Assembly: GCF_011043525.1 (NCBI RefSeq)
Contig: NZ_JAAKGO010000006.1
Coordinates: 62,001-126,000 of the forward strand
Reading direction: 5' to 3'
DNA from: Sphingobacterium sp. SGG-5
GTDB taxonomy: Bacteria > Bacteroidota > Bacteroidia > Sphingobacteriales > Sphingobacteriaceae
Length of the DNA: 64,000 nt
Below the pieces are notes generated by a model, which saw only the letters and a program-made list of their open reading frames with translations, had not been told where the DNA came from and did not search any database. The position numbers and the translations under genes were made by a program. Positions 34,605 to 42,964 of the stretch are shown here, one piece after another (position 1 is the stretch's first letter; each line of letters opens with the position of its first letter).

Positions 34605-36125
34605 ATGAGTTCTCAGAAAAAAGTACGCGTAAGATTCGCCCCGAGCCCCACGGGTGGATTACATTTGGGTGGGGTACGGACAGCTTTGTTCAATTACCTT
34701 TTTGCGAAGCAGCACGGAGGTGACTTTATTTTACGGATTGAAGATACCGATCAAACCCGGTTTGTCGCCGGAGCGGAAGAATATATCAATGAATGTCTGG
34801 CATGGTGCGGAATCATACCGGACGAAAGCCCGGATAAACCGGGGGCCTATGGGCCGTACCGTCAAAGCGAACGGAAAGCGACGTATCGCCAATATGCCGA
34901 ACAGCTCGTTAACGCGGGCTATGCCTACTATGCCTTTGACACGGCCGAGGAGTTGGATGAGCAACGGAAGATACATCCTAACTTTCGATATAGCCACGAG
35001 AATAGGTTGAGCCTTCGAAATTCGTTAAGTCTCTCGGAAGAAGAGACGCAAGCGCTTTTATCCAAAGACCATCCGCATACCATTCGGATCAAGATGCCGG
35101 AAGACGAAACGATCGGTTTTGAAGATATGATCCGGGGCCGTGTGTCTTTTGAAACCAAGTTGGTGGACGATAAGGTTTTGCTGAAAGCGGATGGGATGCC
35201 TACCTATCACTTGGCAGTCGTCGTGGATGACCATGCGATGCAGATATCGCATATTTTCCGAGGTGAAGAATGGCTTCCTTCTGCTCCGGTACACCTGCTT
35301 TTATGGGAATATTTGGGTTGGAAAAACGAAATGCCGGCATGGGCACATTTACCGTTGATATTGAAGCCGGATGGTAATGGCAAACTGAGCAAGCGGGATG
35401 GCGATCGGCTTGGGTTCCCCGTCTATGCGATGAATTGGATGGATCCCAAATCGGGCGTATTGACCGAAGGATTTAGAGAACTGGGATTCCTGCCGGAAGC
35501 CTTTGTCAATATGTTGGCTCTGTTGGGGTGGAACGACGGTACGGATCAAGAGTTGTTCGGACTGGCAGAATTGGTGGCTAAGTTTTCGGTGGAGCGTATC
35601 AGTAAGAGCGGAGCGAAGTTTGATTATGAGAAAGCAAAGTGGTTCAACCACGAGTGGATAAAAGGAATGGACAATAGCCTTTTACTGCCGCAGATCGAAG
35701 AAATCATCCGGACTCATGGAGTGTCGGCGATAGATACGGTTTTATTGGATACCGTTTTATCGACAGTAAAAGAAAGGATGACCTTTGTGTCGGATTTTTG
35801 GCCACAAGCTTCCTTCTTCTTTGTTCGGCCCGAGGAATACGATATTGAAGCGGTTAAGGTGAAATGGAATGAGCAGAAAACTGCTTTCTTCCAAGAGTTA
35901 GCAGGCGAATTTGAGCAACAGGCGACATGGAGCGCATCGGCCATAGAACCGCTTTTTAAAGACAAAATTGTGCAATCGGGTATGAAAATAGGTGAGCTGA
36001 TGCTTCCCTATCGGATTATGCTCGTTGGTGGCAAATTTGGGCCTGATGTGTTTCTGATTACAGAACTGCTGGGTAAGGAAGAGGTGATTGCACGTATCAG
36101 CAAAGCTTTGCCGTTGCTGAAATAA
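34605..36125 (+). CDS. gltX: Glutamyl-tRNA synthetase
   Basis: 506 residues, class I synthetase that charges tRNA-Glu in the cytoplasm. The HIGH-like motif lies in FAPSPTGGLHLGG (residues 11-23), followed by LFNYLFAKQHGGDFILRIED and TDQTR; the KMSKS-like loop is GKLSKRDGDR (near residue 263). The C-terminal anticodon-binding helical part is complete. Length is normal. ATG 34605 gives the standard start a few residues before the first beta strand (KKVRVRFAPSP). Confidence 0.96.
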   Translation: MSSQKKVRVRFAPSPTGGLHLGGVRTALFNYLFAKQHGGDFILRIEDTDQTRFVAGAEEYINECLAWCGIIPDESPDKPGAYGPYRQSERKATYRQYAEQLVNAGYAYYAFDTAEELDEQRKIHPNFRYSHENRLSLRNSLSLSEEETQALLSKDHPHTIRIKMPEDETIGFEDMIRGRVSFETKLVDDKVLLKADGMPTYHLAVVVDDHAMQISHIFRGEEWLPSAPVHLLLWEYLGWKNEMPAWAHLPLILKPDGNGKLSKRDGDRLGFPVYAMNWMDPKSGVLTEGFRELGFLPEAFVNMLALLGWNDGTDQELFGLAELVAKFSVERISKSGAKFDYEKAKWFNHEWIKGMDNSLLLPQIEEIIRTHGVSAIDTVLLDTVLSTVKERMTFVSDFWPQASFFFVRPEEYDIEAVKVKWNEQKTAFFQELAGEFEQQATWSASAIEPLFKDKIVQSGMKIGELMLPYRIMLVGGKFGPDVFLITELLGKEEVIARISKALPLLK

Positions 36126-36139
36126 CTGGTGCACGCTTT

Positions 36140-36228
36140 CGTCATTTCGACGACGCTCAGGAGGAGAAATCTAAGGATATATCTCCTCCCTAACCATAGA
36201 TCTCTCCTCGCTCCTCGTCGAGATGACG
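36140..36228. repeat. 89-bp palindromic intergenic element (REP/MITE-like)
   Basis: The left end CGTCATTTCGACGACG (36140-36155) with GGAGGAGAAATCT (36160-36172) is inverted at the right end: AGATCTCTCCTCG (36198-36210) and CTCGTCGAGATGACG (36214-36228). The arms are about 30 bp and imperfect, with a short centre. I remember similar GTCATTTCGAC palindromes between genes of many Bacteroidota; there is only one copy in this window. No coding capacity. Confidence 0.7.
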
Positions 36229-36357
36229 GTATAGTTTAAGATGAAGTTTTCCAAAATAGTGGAAATTTGACATACGCTCAAAATAAACTATTCCAAACAA
36301 AGAAAGCGGAAATTCGTTATCTTAGTATATGTATTAATCTAACAAGGAGTAATCGTC

Positions 36358-37134
36358 GTGTGGAAACATAAAAATATCGTACCGGTACTTTTGTCTTTGG
36401 GTATCCTGTGTGCCATTCTGGCGCTCTTCTCCGTGATATCCTGGAGTTGGTGTTTTGTGATTGTTCTCGTGTGGATGGGATTGTCGACATGGGGGTCGTT
36501 AGATATACGATTAAGCTATTTTACCGAGATTTTTTATCGTAAGCGATATGCCGATGGGCAAACATTGGCGTTGACATTTGATGATGGTCCCACGCCGGTT
36601 ACCCATGATTTATTGGATTTGTTGCGTGAATACGATGCCAAGGCTACTTTTTTCTGTATCGGCAAGCAGATCAACAAGCATACCGATATTTTTAAAAGAA
36701 TAATCGAAGAGGGGCATGTTGTCGGTAATCATACCATGAACCACAGCCGGGCTTTTGGTTTTCTGAATGAAGACCAGGTGGTCCAGGAGATTGATAGCTG
36801 TGATGCCATTATTCAGGATATTATTCCCCATAAAACCCGTTTCTTTCGGCCTCCGTTCGGGGTAACGAACCCTGCCGTAGCCAAGGCCGTCAAACAAACC
36901 AAACATCAGGTTATCGGGTGGAACCACAGGTCGCTGGTCATGTTGCTCAAGAATGAAGATAAAATTGTCGAGCGCATCACGAGACGGCTGAAGTCCGGCG
37001 ATATTGTCCTGTTTCATGATACATCGGTCAAAACACTGCGTGTTGTCCGTCGGGTATTGGAGTATATGAAGCAGCGTGATATGCGGTCCGTAACGGTAGA
37101 GCAATTGCTGAATTTAGAGGCTTATGCGTATTGA
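36358..37134 (+). CDS. Membrane-anchored polysaccharide deacetylase (NodB domain)
   Basis: 258 residues from GTG 36358, with AAGGAG 9 bp before it. Two hydrophobic stretches (about 9-28 and 30-46) anchor the N terminus. The NodB domain holds all five motifs: TFDDGPTP (73-80, metal and base Asp), HTMNH (125-129, metal His), RPPFG, a Trp-containing QVIGWNH strand and IVLFHD. The family removes N- or O-acetyl groups from peptidoglycan or other glycans. It stands alone between the palindromic element and repeat copy B, whose edge covers the stop codon. Confidence 0.88.
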   Translation: MWKHKNIVPVLLSLGILCAILALFSVISWSWCFVIVLVWMGLSTWGSLDIRLSYFTEIFYRKRYADGQTLALTFDDGPTPVTHDLLDLLREYDAKATFFCIGKQINKHTDIFKRIIEEGHVVGNHTMNHSRAFGFLNEDQVVQEIDSCDAIIQDIIPHKTRFFRPPFGVTNPAVAKAVKQTKHQVIGWNHRSLVMLLKNEDKIVERITRRLKSGDIVLFHDTSVKTLRVVRRVLEYMKQRDMRSVTVEQLLNLEAYAY

Positions 37135-37290
37135 GATTTGAGAAAAAATCAGGATCCGTACAAAGACTTAAAAATGTCGCCTTAGCCAGATGCGGTCTGT
37201 AAGAGGAAGCAGTAGCTTAGTAGCATCTGGGTACAGCGACGAGGCTTGGGCACTTGGCCGATACCAAGTGCCTGCCCGTCCGGCAAAAGG
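37131..37290 (-). repeat. Dispersed structured intergenic repeat, copy B
   Basis: Reverse-strand copy of the element at 1531-1715. The shared blocks read on the minus strand are CCGGACGGGCAGG, CGTCGCTGTACC, AGGCGACATTTTTAAGTCT and TTCTCAAATCTCAAT. Hairpin 1 is GGCACTTGG (37249-37257) with CCAAGTGCC (37264-37272), perfect; hairpin 2 is CCAGATGC (37186-37193) with GCATCTGG (37223-37230), perfect. Lies between two convergent genes and starts on the deacetylase stop codon. Confidence 0.75.
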
Positions 37291-37299
37291 ACAAAAATA

Positions 37300-40182
37300 T
37301 TAACGCAAAAGCTCTTTCACATCTTCTGACGACAGCGATTTGACAAAACTTTCTTCGGTAGTGATTAATGAATTAGCGATAGATTTCTTGCGGTTCTGTA
37401 ATGCCACAATCTTTTCTTCTACCGTGTCCTTGCTGATGAATTTGTAGATAAAGACATTACGTTGCTGGCCGATGCGGTGGCTCCGGTCTATGGCCTGTTG
37501 CTCTACGGCAGGGTTCCACCAAGGGTCGAGCAGAAACACGTAGTCCGCTTCGGTAAGGTTCAATCCCACTCCCCCGGCCTTGATAGAGATCAGAAAAACC
37601 TTCACATCTTTGTTTTCCTTAAAGTGATTGACTGCCTCTGCCCGGTTTTTCGTTGCCCCATCGAGATAAGCATAAGGTATATTTTCCTGCTCGAAGTAGG
37701 TTTTGAAAATCTCCAAATGTTTGACGAACTGTGAAAACAGTAAAACTTTGTTGCCTTCAGCGGAGACGGATTGTAGCATCTCTATAACGGTATCGAATTT
37801 GCCGGAGCCATCCTGATAGTCGGCCTGGATCATCTGGGGGTGGTTAGCGAGCTGCCGTAGTTTTGTCAAGCCCTGTAGTAAAGCGATCTGGCCCTTCCCG
37901 CTGTTTTGTTGCAGCGCATTGTCCAACAAAGCATTACGGTATTCCGATTTCACCTTCTCATAGGTTTCCCCCTGTTTTTCGGTCATTGCGCAGTAAACCA
38001 CTTGCTCGGTCTTCGGCGGTAGCTCCGTAGCGACCTGATTTTTTGTGCGGCGAAGCACGAAAGGTTTAATGATCGCCTGAAGACGATGGGCAACCGATTC
38101 GTCCTTTTTCTTCTCAATACCGTGTACAAATTCCTTCTGGAAAAAAGAATAACTACCTAAGAGGCCTGCGTTGGTAAAGTGCATCTGCGACCAGATGTCG
38201 GATACCGAGTTTTCTATAGGTGTACCACTCAATGCCAGCTTATGCTTGCTCTTTAAAAGTTTGATGGCTTTAAACGATTTCGAAGCCGGGTTTTTAATGT
38301 GCTGGCTTTCATCCAGTATAATATAGTTGAAATAGAAAGCACTCAATACGGCCGTATCACTTCGTAATGTACCATATGTAGTAATCACCAGATCAAAATG
38401 GGTAAAGGCGTAGGCATCTTTGGGGCGGTTATAGCCAATATGGGGCAAAATACGTAAAGCCGGTGTAAATTTTTCAGCTTCTTTGATCCAATTGTAGACC
38501 AGAGAAGTGGGAAGTATGAGCAAGGAAGTCTTGCTTTGATCCGTACCCTTTAGTGTTTCTTTTTGTTTTTGTAATAACGCTAAGGTCTGCACTGTTTTTC
38601 CCAAGCCCATATCATCGGCCAGAACACCGCCGAAATGATACTGCTGTAGAAAATGAAACCAGTTGTATCCCGCTTGTTGATACGGGCGTAAAGAACCCCG
38701 AAAGTCCTGTGGTAAATCGATGTTTTCTATGCCTTCGAAATCATTCAGGCGCGCCAGTTTACGGCTCATTGTCAACGCCGTATGTTCGCTGATTTCATGG
38801 AGTACACCTATATGTGCTTTGTGCAGTTGCAGTTCATTTTTTCGAATAGAAAAATGGAACAAGTGTTCATATTGTGCAAACCATTCCTCGGGGATAAGAG
38901 CGATGTCGCCGTTGGGCAGTACAAATTCCTGAATATGGTTGAGGATATGATCGCGAAGTTGAATAAAAGGAACTTTAAAAGTCCCAAAAATGGCAAAAGC
39001 ACGCACATCGAACCAGTCACTTTCTTCGACTACTTCGATGTCTAAAGAGGTCTGTCCGATGTAAAACCGCTTGTCTTTGACCGCCTGTTCGATTTGAAAA
39101 CCCTGTTCGAGCAGTTGCTCCTGATGCCCGTTCAGCCAGCTGACATGGCTGGCAACGGAAGTGTTTTGCGGCGTATAACTGCCATAAAGCGTATCCTGCC
39201 GAACGAGCCCTAAATTTGTCAGAAAATTGTGCTGCTTTTCTTCCCAGATTCTGGAGCGTTTGATACGATAGAAGGTGTACTTATCGTTTGCCTCATCATA
39301 CTGCAGTTTGACCGATATTTTTTGTTCTGCCCCAGCGGGGAAGTTGTAGTTGCCATAGGTAAAAGAAAGTTGAAACTGTGCATCTCCATCGGCAATAGGG
39401 CGCAGCGTCAACTGTGGTGTAGCCTGCTCCTGTATCGTGATGATATCGAAACCTTCTGCATAGACATGATGTTTTTCGATAAGTCCGCTTACAAAAGTTT
39501 CAAAATATTTTCGCTCGGTATTTCGGCTCACCGAAATGTATCTTTTATGGAGAAAAGGCGTTAATTTTTTCCCTTCCAGGGGCTCGCCAAAATGGTATAA
39601 GGTGTCTTCTAACAACAACCAGGCTTGTTGATTGATGACGACTTCTGCCTCTTTGTACATAAACTCCAACCGACTGCCTTTAAATTTAAGTGTTGGAAAA
39701 TAACGCGTTTCGCTGTCATTTCTGCGAAAATGAAAAAGGATAGAGGCCGGCTCTTCAGCGATCTTAAGGGGTCGGTCGGCCGGATAGCCGTCCTTTTTGC
39801 TCATGAGAAATAGTGGTTTATTCCCCAGTAAATCCAATACTTTTAATAACTTTTGTTCTAATTTGGGTCGGATATAATCAAAAATCTTACTGTCGAATAT
39901 TTTACTGAAGAAGTCCGCAGGCCGTATCGCTTTTTTGTGATACTTTTTAATAACATGGGTTTGTTCAATTTCGTCCAGCAGTTTGATGATCTTGAAGTCT
40001 GTGTCGTCCAGATTCTTCGCAAACTCGCCGACCGTATTGGAAAATACCCGTTTATAGGAAAGCGATAGGCTACCGTTGCTGTTTAGCTGAACAATATGAG
40101 GCTCGATCAGATAACCGAGATACGGATGTTCACCTAAAGAATATATGAGTTGGAACGGGCTGTTGCTATCTACTTGTTGCAT
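37300..40182 (-). CDS. SNF2-family DNA-dependent ATPase/helicase
   Basis: 960 residues from ATG 40182 (MQQVDSNSPFQ). The N-terminal half (about 1-470) is a Bacteroidota-type SNF2-associated region without a known motif. The ATPase core shows GVLADDMGLGKTVQTLALL (motif I), IILDESQHIKN (motif II, DESQ instead of DEAH), KLALSGTPIENSVSDIWSQM (III) and, in the C-terminal lobe, ISIKAGGVGLNLTEADYVFL and DPWWNPAVEQQAIDRSHRIG (V-VI). Such enzymes remodel protein-DNA complexes and probably help transcription or repair. dapF lies 57 bp upstream in the same direction. Confidence 0.92.
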   Translation of the reverse strand: MQQVDSNSPFQLIYSLGEHPYLGYLIEPHIVQLNSNGSLSLSYKRVFSNTVGEFAKNLDDTDFKIIKLLDEIEQTHVIKKYHKKAIRPADFFSKIFDSKIFDYIRPKLEQKLLKVLDLLGNKPLFLMSKKDGYPADRPLKIAEEPASILFHFRRNDSETRYFPTLKFKGSRLEFMYKEAEVVINQQAWLLLEDTLYHFGEPLEGKKLTPFLHKRYISVSRNTERKYFETFVSGLIEKHHVYAEGFDIITIQEQATPQLTLRPIADGDAQFQLSFTYGNYNFPAGAEQKISVKLQYDEANDKYTFYRIKRSRIWEEKQHNFLTNLGLVRQDTLYGSYTPQNTSVASHVSWLNGHQEQLLEQGFQIEQAVKDKRFYIGQTSLDIEVVEESDWFDVRAFAIFGTFKVPFIQLRDHILNHIQEFVLPNGDIALIPEEWFAQYEHLFHFSIRKNELQLHKAHIGVLHEISEHTALTMSRKLARLNDFEGIENIDLPQDFRGSLRPYQQAGYNWFHFLQQYHFGGVLADDMGLGKTVQTLALLQKQKETLKGTDQSKTSLLILPTSLVYNWIKEAEKFTPALRILPHIGYNRPKDAYAFTHFDLVITTYGTLRSDTAVLSAFYFNYIILDESQHIKNPASKSFKAIKLLKSKHKLALSGTPIENSVSDIWSQMHFTNAGLLGSYSFFQKEFVHGIEKKKDESVAHRLQAIIKPFVLRRTKNQVATELPPKTEQVVYCAMTEKQGETYEKVKSEYRNALLDNALQQNSGKGQIALLQGLTKLRQLANHPQMIQADYQDGSGKFDTVIEMLQSVSAEGNKVLLFSQFVKHLEIFKTYFEQENIPYAYLDGATKNRAEAVNHFKENKDVKVFLISIKAGGVGLNLTEADYVFLLDPWWNPAVEQQAIDRSHRIGQQRNVFIYKFISKDTVEEKIVALQNRKKSIANSLITTEESFVKSLSSEDVKELLR

Positions 40183-40238
40183 CAAAAGTGTGTACTGTCT
40201 TTAAAAAGACATCTAAGATACCTTGAATAAGTAAGAAG

Positions 40239-41018
40239 TTAAAATTTACCTTCGAAAACCAAGTCAGCCGGGCCCTTAAGAAAGACATTCCTAAAATGAT
40301 CGCCTTCCTGGGTGAATGAAATGGAAAGCTGTCCACCCAACACACGGATAGGAACTTCAAGCGCACCTGTTCGGTTTTCTTGCAAAGCCATCGCTATTGC
40401 AGCAGCGGTAGCACCTGTTCCGCACGCCAGAGTTTCGTTCTCTACACCTCGCTCGAAGGTCCGCACAAAATAGCCGTCGTTTTCTTTCTCTACGAAGTTC
40501 ACATTGATGCCTTTTTCTTGATACGTTTCGTTGTTACGTATAGCGTAACCCTCATTGTATACCGGATAATGGCGGAGGTCTTCGACCATTTTCACATAGT
40601 GTGGCGAACCTGTATTTAACACGTAAGCATCGCCGTCCCTATGGATTTCATGGACATCAACCATGCCCAGATTGACTTGATTGTCGGCAATGGTCGCCCG
40701 GTGAGTACCGTCTACTGCCAAAAAGTCAGCTTTATGTGCGATGATTCCGAGGTCGCGTGCAAAAGCGACGATACATCGCCCGCCGTTGCCGCACATCGAA
40801 CCTTCCCGGCCGTCTGCATTATAATAAAGCATTTCAAAATCAAAATTTTTCTTATCTTGAAGGAGCATCAGTCCGTCTGCACCTATACCAAACCGCCGAT
40901 CACACAGCCGATGGATTAAATCGATGTTGTTCCCGTCAAAAAAACCGGTTCTATTGTCGATTAAGATAAAATCGTTCCCAGCTCCTTGATATTTATAAAA
41001 CTTTATTTTTTCCTGCAT
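40239..41018 (-). CDS. dapF: Diaminopimelate epimerase
   Basis: 259 residues, cofactor-free epimerase that turns LL- into meso-diaminopimelate for lysine and peptidoglycan synthesis. The two catalytic cysteines are Cys76 in SMCGNGGRCIVAF and Cys199 in ETLACGTGATAAAI; the substrate-binding start is KYQGAGNDFILIDNR. Slightly short but complete compared with the usual 270-280 residues. Upstream of the SNF2 gene and divergent from the HtrA gene. Confidence 0.96.
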   Translation of the reverse strand: MQEKIKFYKYQGAGNDFILIDNRTGFFDGNNIDLIHRLCDRRFGIGADGLMLLQDKKNFDFEMLYYNADGREGSMCGNGGRCIVAFARDLGIIAHKADFLAVDGTHRATIADNQVNLGMVDVHEIHRDGDAYVLNTGSPHYVKMVEDLRHYPVYNEGYAIRNNETYQEKGINVNFVEKENDGYFVRTFERGVENETLACGTGATAAAIAMALQENRTGALEVPIRVLGGQLSISFTQEGDHFRNVFLKGPADLVFEGKF

Positions 41019-41135
41019 CGAGTTGAAAAATTAGCTGAAATTTAATATTCTTGTTACAATTGTCATGCCTTTTGTTAAATCATGTTAAAAACAGGCGCCG
41101 AGTAGTAGAAATTAACAAATTTTAACTGACAAAAG

Positions 41136-41167
41136 TTGTGACAACCTGCCTGATGGTATTACATTTG
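41136..41167 (+). promoter_or_regulatory. htrA promoter
   Basis: TTG (41136-41138), 21 bp spacer, then TACATTTG (41160-41167), a full match to the Bacteroidota vegetative promoter. The leader to the htrA ATG is about 55 nt. Confidence 0.65.
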
Positions 41168-41227
41168 ACTTACAAGCACCGATTATTAGGAACAAAGGTA
41201 GTATATTAGAATAGCAAAAAATAAAAA

Positions 41228-42775
41228 ATGAAGAAAATAGGTATAACATTATTGACGGCTGTTTTAGGTGGAGCAATAGCTGTCGGCGGCTACAAATTAT
41301 TTGAAGATAAGCAGCTGGACAATATGTCTTTTGAAGAAAGGCAAGAAGTATATTATGCAAATAACCCGGGCAACGAAGTGATGTCTTCGACGGGGAATCC
41401 GGATTTTACACAGGCGGCGGCAGCGGTTTCGCCCGGCGTGGTACATATTAAAGTTACCATGACGACGCGTGGCTCTCAACGTGGTGGTGGTTCGCCGTTT
41501 GATATGTTTGAAGAATTTTTTGGTATGCCGCAACAACGACGCGCACAGCCACGGCAGGCCCAGGCTTCCGGATCGGGCGTTATCTTGACACCTGACGGGT
41601 ATATCGTAACGAATAACCACGTCGTGGAAGATGCCGATAAAATCGAAGTCCAATTGACCGATAAGCGGACGTTTGAAGCGAAGATTATTGGTCGGGATCC
41701 AAATACGGATTTGGCTTTGATAAAAGTGACAGCTTCGAATCTGCCTATTGTCAAGATGGGCGATTCCGATGCGGTTCAGATTGGTGAATGGGTATTGGCC
41801 GTAGGGTATCCGCTTAGTCTACAGTCGACGGTTACTGCAGGGATCGTGAGTGCGAAAGGCCGTCAGATCGGTATTCTGGGAGAGACACAGCAACAACCAA
41901 GAGGCTATGGCTACGGTGATGAGGCTCCAGCTATTGTAAATACCGCTATTGAGTCTTTTATTCAAACCGATGCGGTTATTAATAAAGGTAACAGTGGTGG
42001 TGCATTGGTGAATGCGCGAGGTGAATTGATCGGTATCAATTCGGCTATCGCTTCGCCCACAGGCGTATATGCCGGATATGGTTTTGCTATTCCGATTAAC
42101 TTAGCGAAAAAGATTTTAGATGATTTCAAGAAATTCGGAAGTGTAAAACGAGGATTTGTGGGAATAACATTTACAGAGATCAATGAAGCCTTGCGTAAAG
42201 AAAAAGGTATCGATGATATCAGAGGATTGTATGTGCAGGAAGTAATGAAAAACGGTGGTGCGGAAGCTGCGGGTATCAAGAGTGGAGATATTATTAAGAA
42301 AATAGACGGAAGGACGATATATTCCTCTCCAGATCTGCAAGAGCGTGTGGCGCGACTTCGTCCAGGTGATAAGGTGAAATTGACTTACGAGCGTGAGGGC
42401 AAAGAGAAAGAAGTGACAGTTACTTTAAAGGGTGAAGAAGAAACCAAGTCGCAGTATAAAGATGATGAAACCAGTGCGAGTGCAACCGAAATCTTTAATA
42501 AATTAGGGGCCAGCTTTATACCAGCTACGGATGCTCGTAAAAAAGAATTGGGAATTAATTCCGGTGTGATCGTGACACAGGTTCACCGTGGTGGTGTATT
42601 TGAATACTTTGGTATAGAAAGAGGACTGGTTATTGTGGAAGTAAATGGTAAACCGGTCAATAATGTCGACGATATCGAATCGGCTTTGGCAAATACAAAA
42701 CGAAATATCGTGCGGATTAAAGGTGTGCCGGAAAGAGGAAGTACGTTGGAAATTAATGTGCCGATAGAATATTAA
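41228..42775 (+). CDS. HtrA/DegP-family periplasmic serine protease
   Basis: 515 residues. An N-terminal hydrophobic helix (4-20) exports or anchors it. The trypsin-like domain has the triad His131 (VTNNHVVED), Asp161 (NTDLALIKV) and Ser256 (INKGNSGGALVN), with the Q-linker rich in Arg and Gln near 100-112 as LA-loop. Two PDZ domains follow (about 300-400: GLYVQEVMKNGGAEAAGIKS; about 430-510: GVIVTQVHRGGVFEYFGIER). It degrades or refolds misfolded envelope proteins. The promoter at 41136 and the terminator at 42790 show it as a single-gene unit. Confidence 0.94.
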   Translation: MKKIGITLLTAVLGGAIAVGGYKLFEDKQLDNMSFEERQEVYYANNPGNEVMSSTGNPDFTQAAAAVSPGVVHIKVTMTTRGSQRGGGSPFDMFEEFFGMPQQRRAQPRQAQASGSGVILTPDGYIVTNNHVVEDADKIEVQLTDKRTFEAKIIGRDPNTDLALIKVTASNLPIVKMGDSDAVQIGEWVLAVGYPLSLQSTVTAGIVSAKGRQIGILGETQQQPRGYGYGDEAPAIVNTAIESFIQTDAVINKGNSGGALVNARGELIGINSAIASPTGVYAGYGFAIPINLAKKILDDFKKFGSVKRGFVGITFTEINEALRKEKGIDDIRGLYVQEVMKNGGAEAAGIKSGDIIKKIDGRTIYSSPDLQERVARLRPGDKVKLTYEREGKEKEVTVTLKGEEETKSQYKDDETSASATEIFNKLGASFIPATDARKKELGINSGVIVTQVHRGGVFEYFGIERGLVIVEVNGKPVNNVDDIESALANTKRNIVRIKGVPERGSTLEINVPIEY

Positions 42776-42790
42776 AATCCACTTAACACA

Positions 42791-42827
42791 AAACCGCCTC
42801 AACGTTTAATCGTGAGGCGGTTTTTTT
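42791..42827 (+). terminator. Intrinsic terminator of htrA
   Basis: AAACCGCCTCA pairs with TGAGGCGGTTT around ACGTTTAATCG, followed by a T-run. The stem is flanked by A and T runs, so it may stop transcripts from both strands, including the tRNA transcript. Confidence 0.88.
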
Positions 42828-42828
42828 A

Positions 42829-42904
42829 TGGAGCGAAAGACGAGATTCGAACTCGCGACCCCAACCTTGGCAAGGTTGTGCTCTACCAACTGAGCTACTT
42901 TCGC
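42829..42904 (-). tRNA. tRNA-Gly (GCC anticodon)
   Basis: Read on the minus strand, a full cloverleaf begins GCGAAAG and ends CTTTCGC-T-CCA, with the CCA end encoded. The D arm contains AGCTCAGTTGGTAGAGC, the anticodon stem CAACC/GGTTG encloses the loop TTGCCAA (anticodon GCC), and the T arm contains GTTCGAATC. 76 nt in total. Confidence 0.97.
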
Positions 42905-42917
42905 GTTTTGCGTGGTA

Positions 42918-42949
42918 CAAAAATATAACTTAATCCTATTCTTGTCAAG
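42918..42949 (-). promoter_or_regulatory. tRNA-Gly promoter
   Basis: On the minus strand TTGAC (complement of 42944-42948) is followed 20 bp after its TTG by TATTTTTG (complement of 42918-42925), a full match to the Bacteroidota vegetative consensus just upstream of the tRNA. Confidence 0.75.
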
Positions 42950-42964
42950 AGGAATCGTGTTTTT

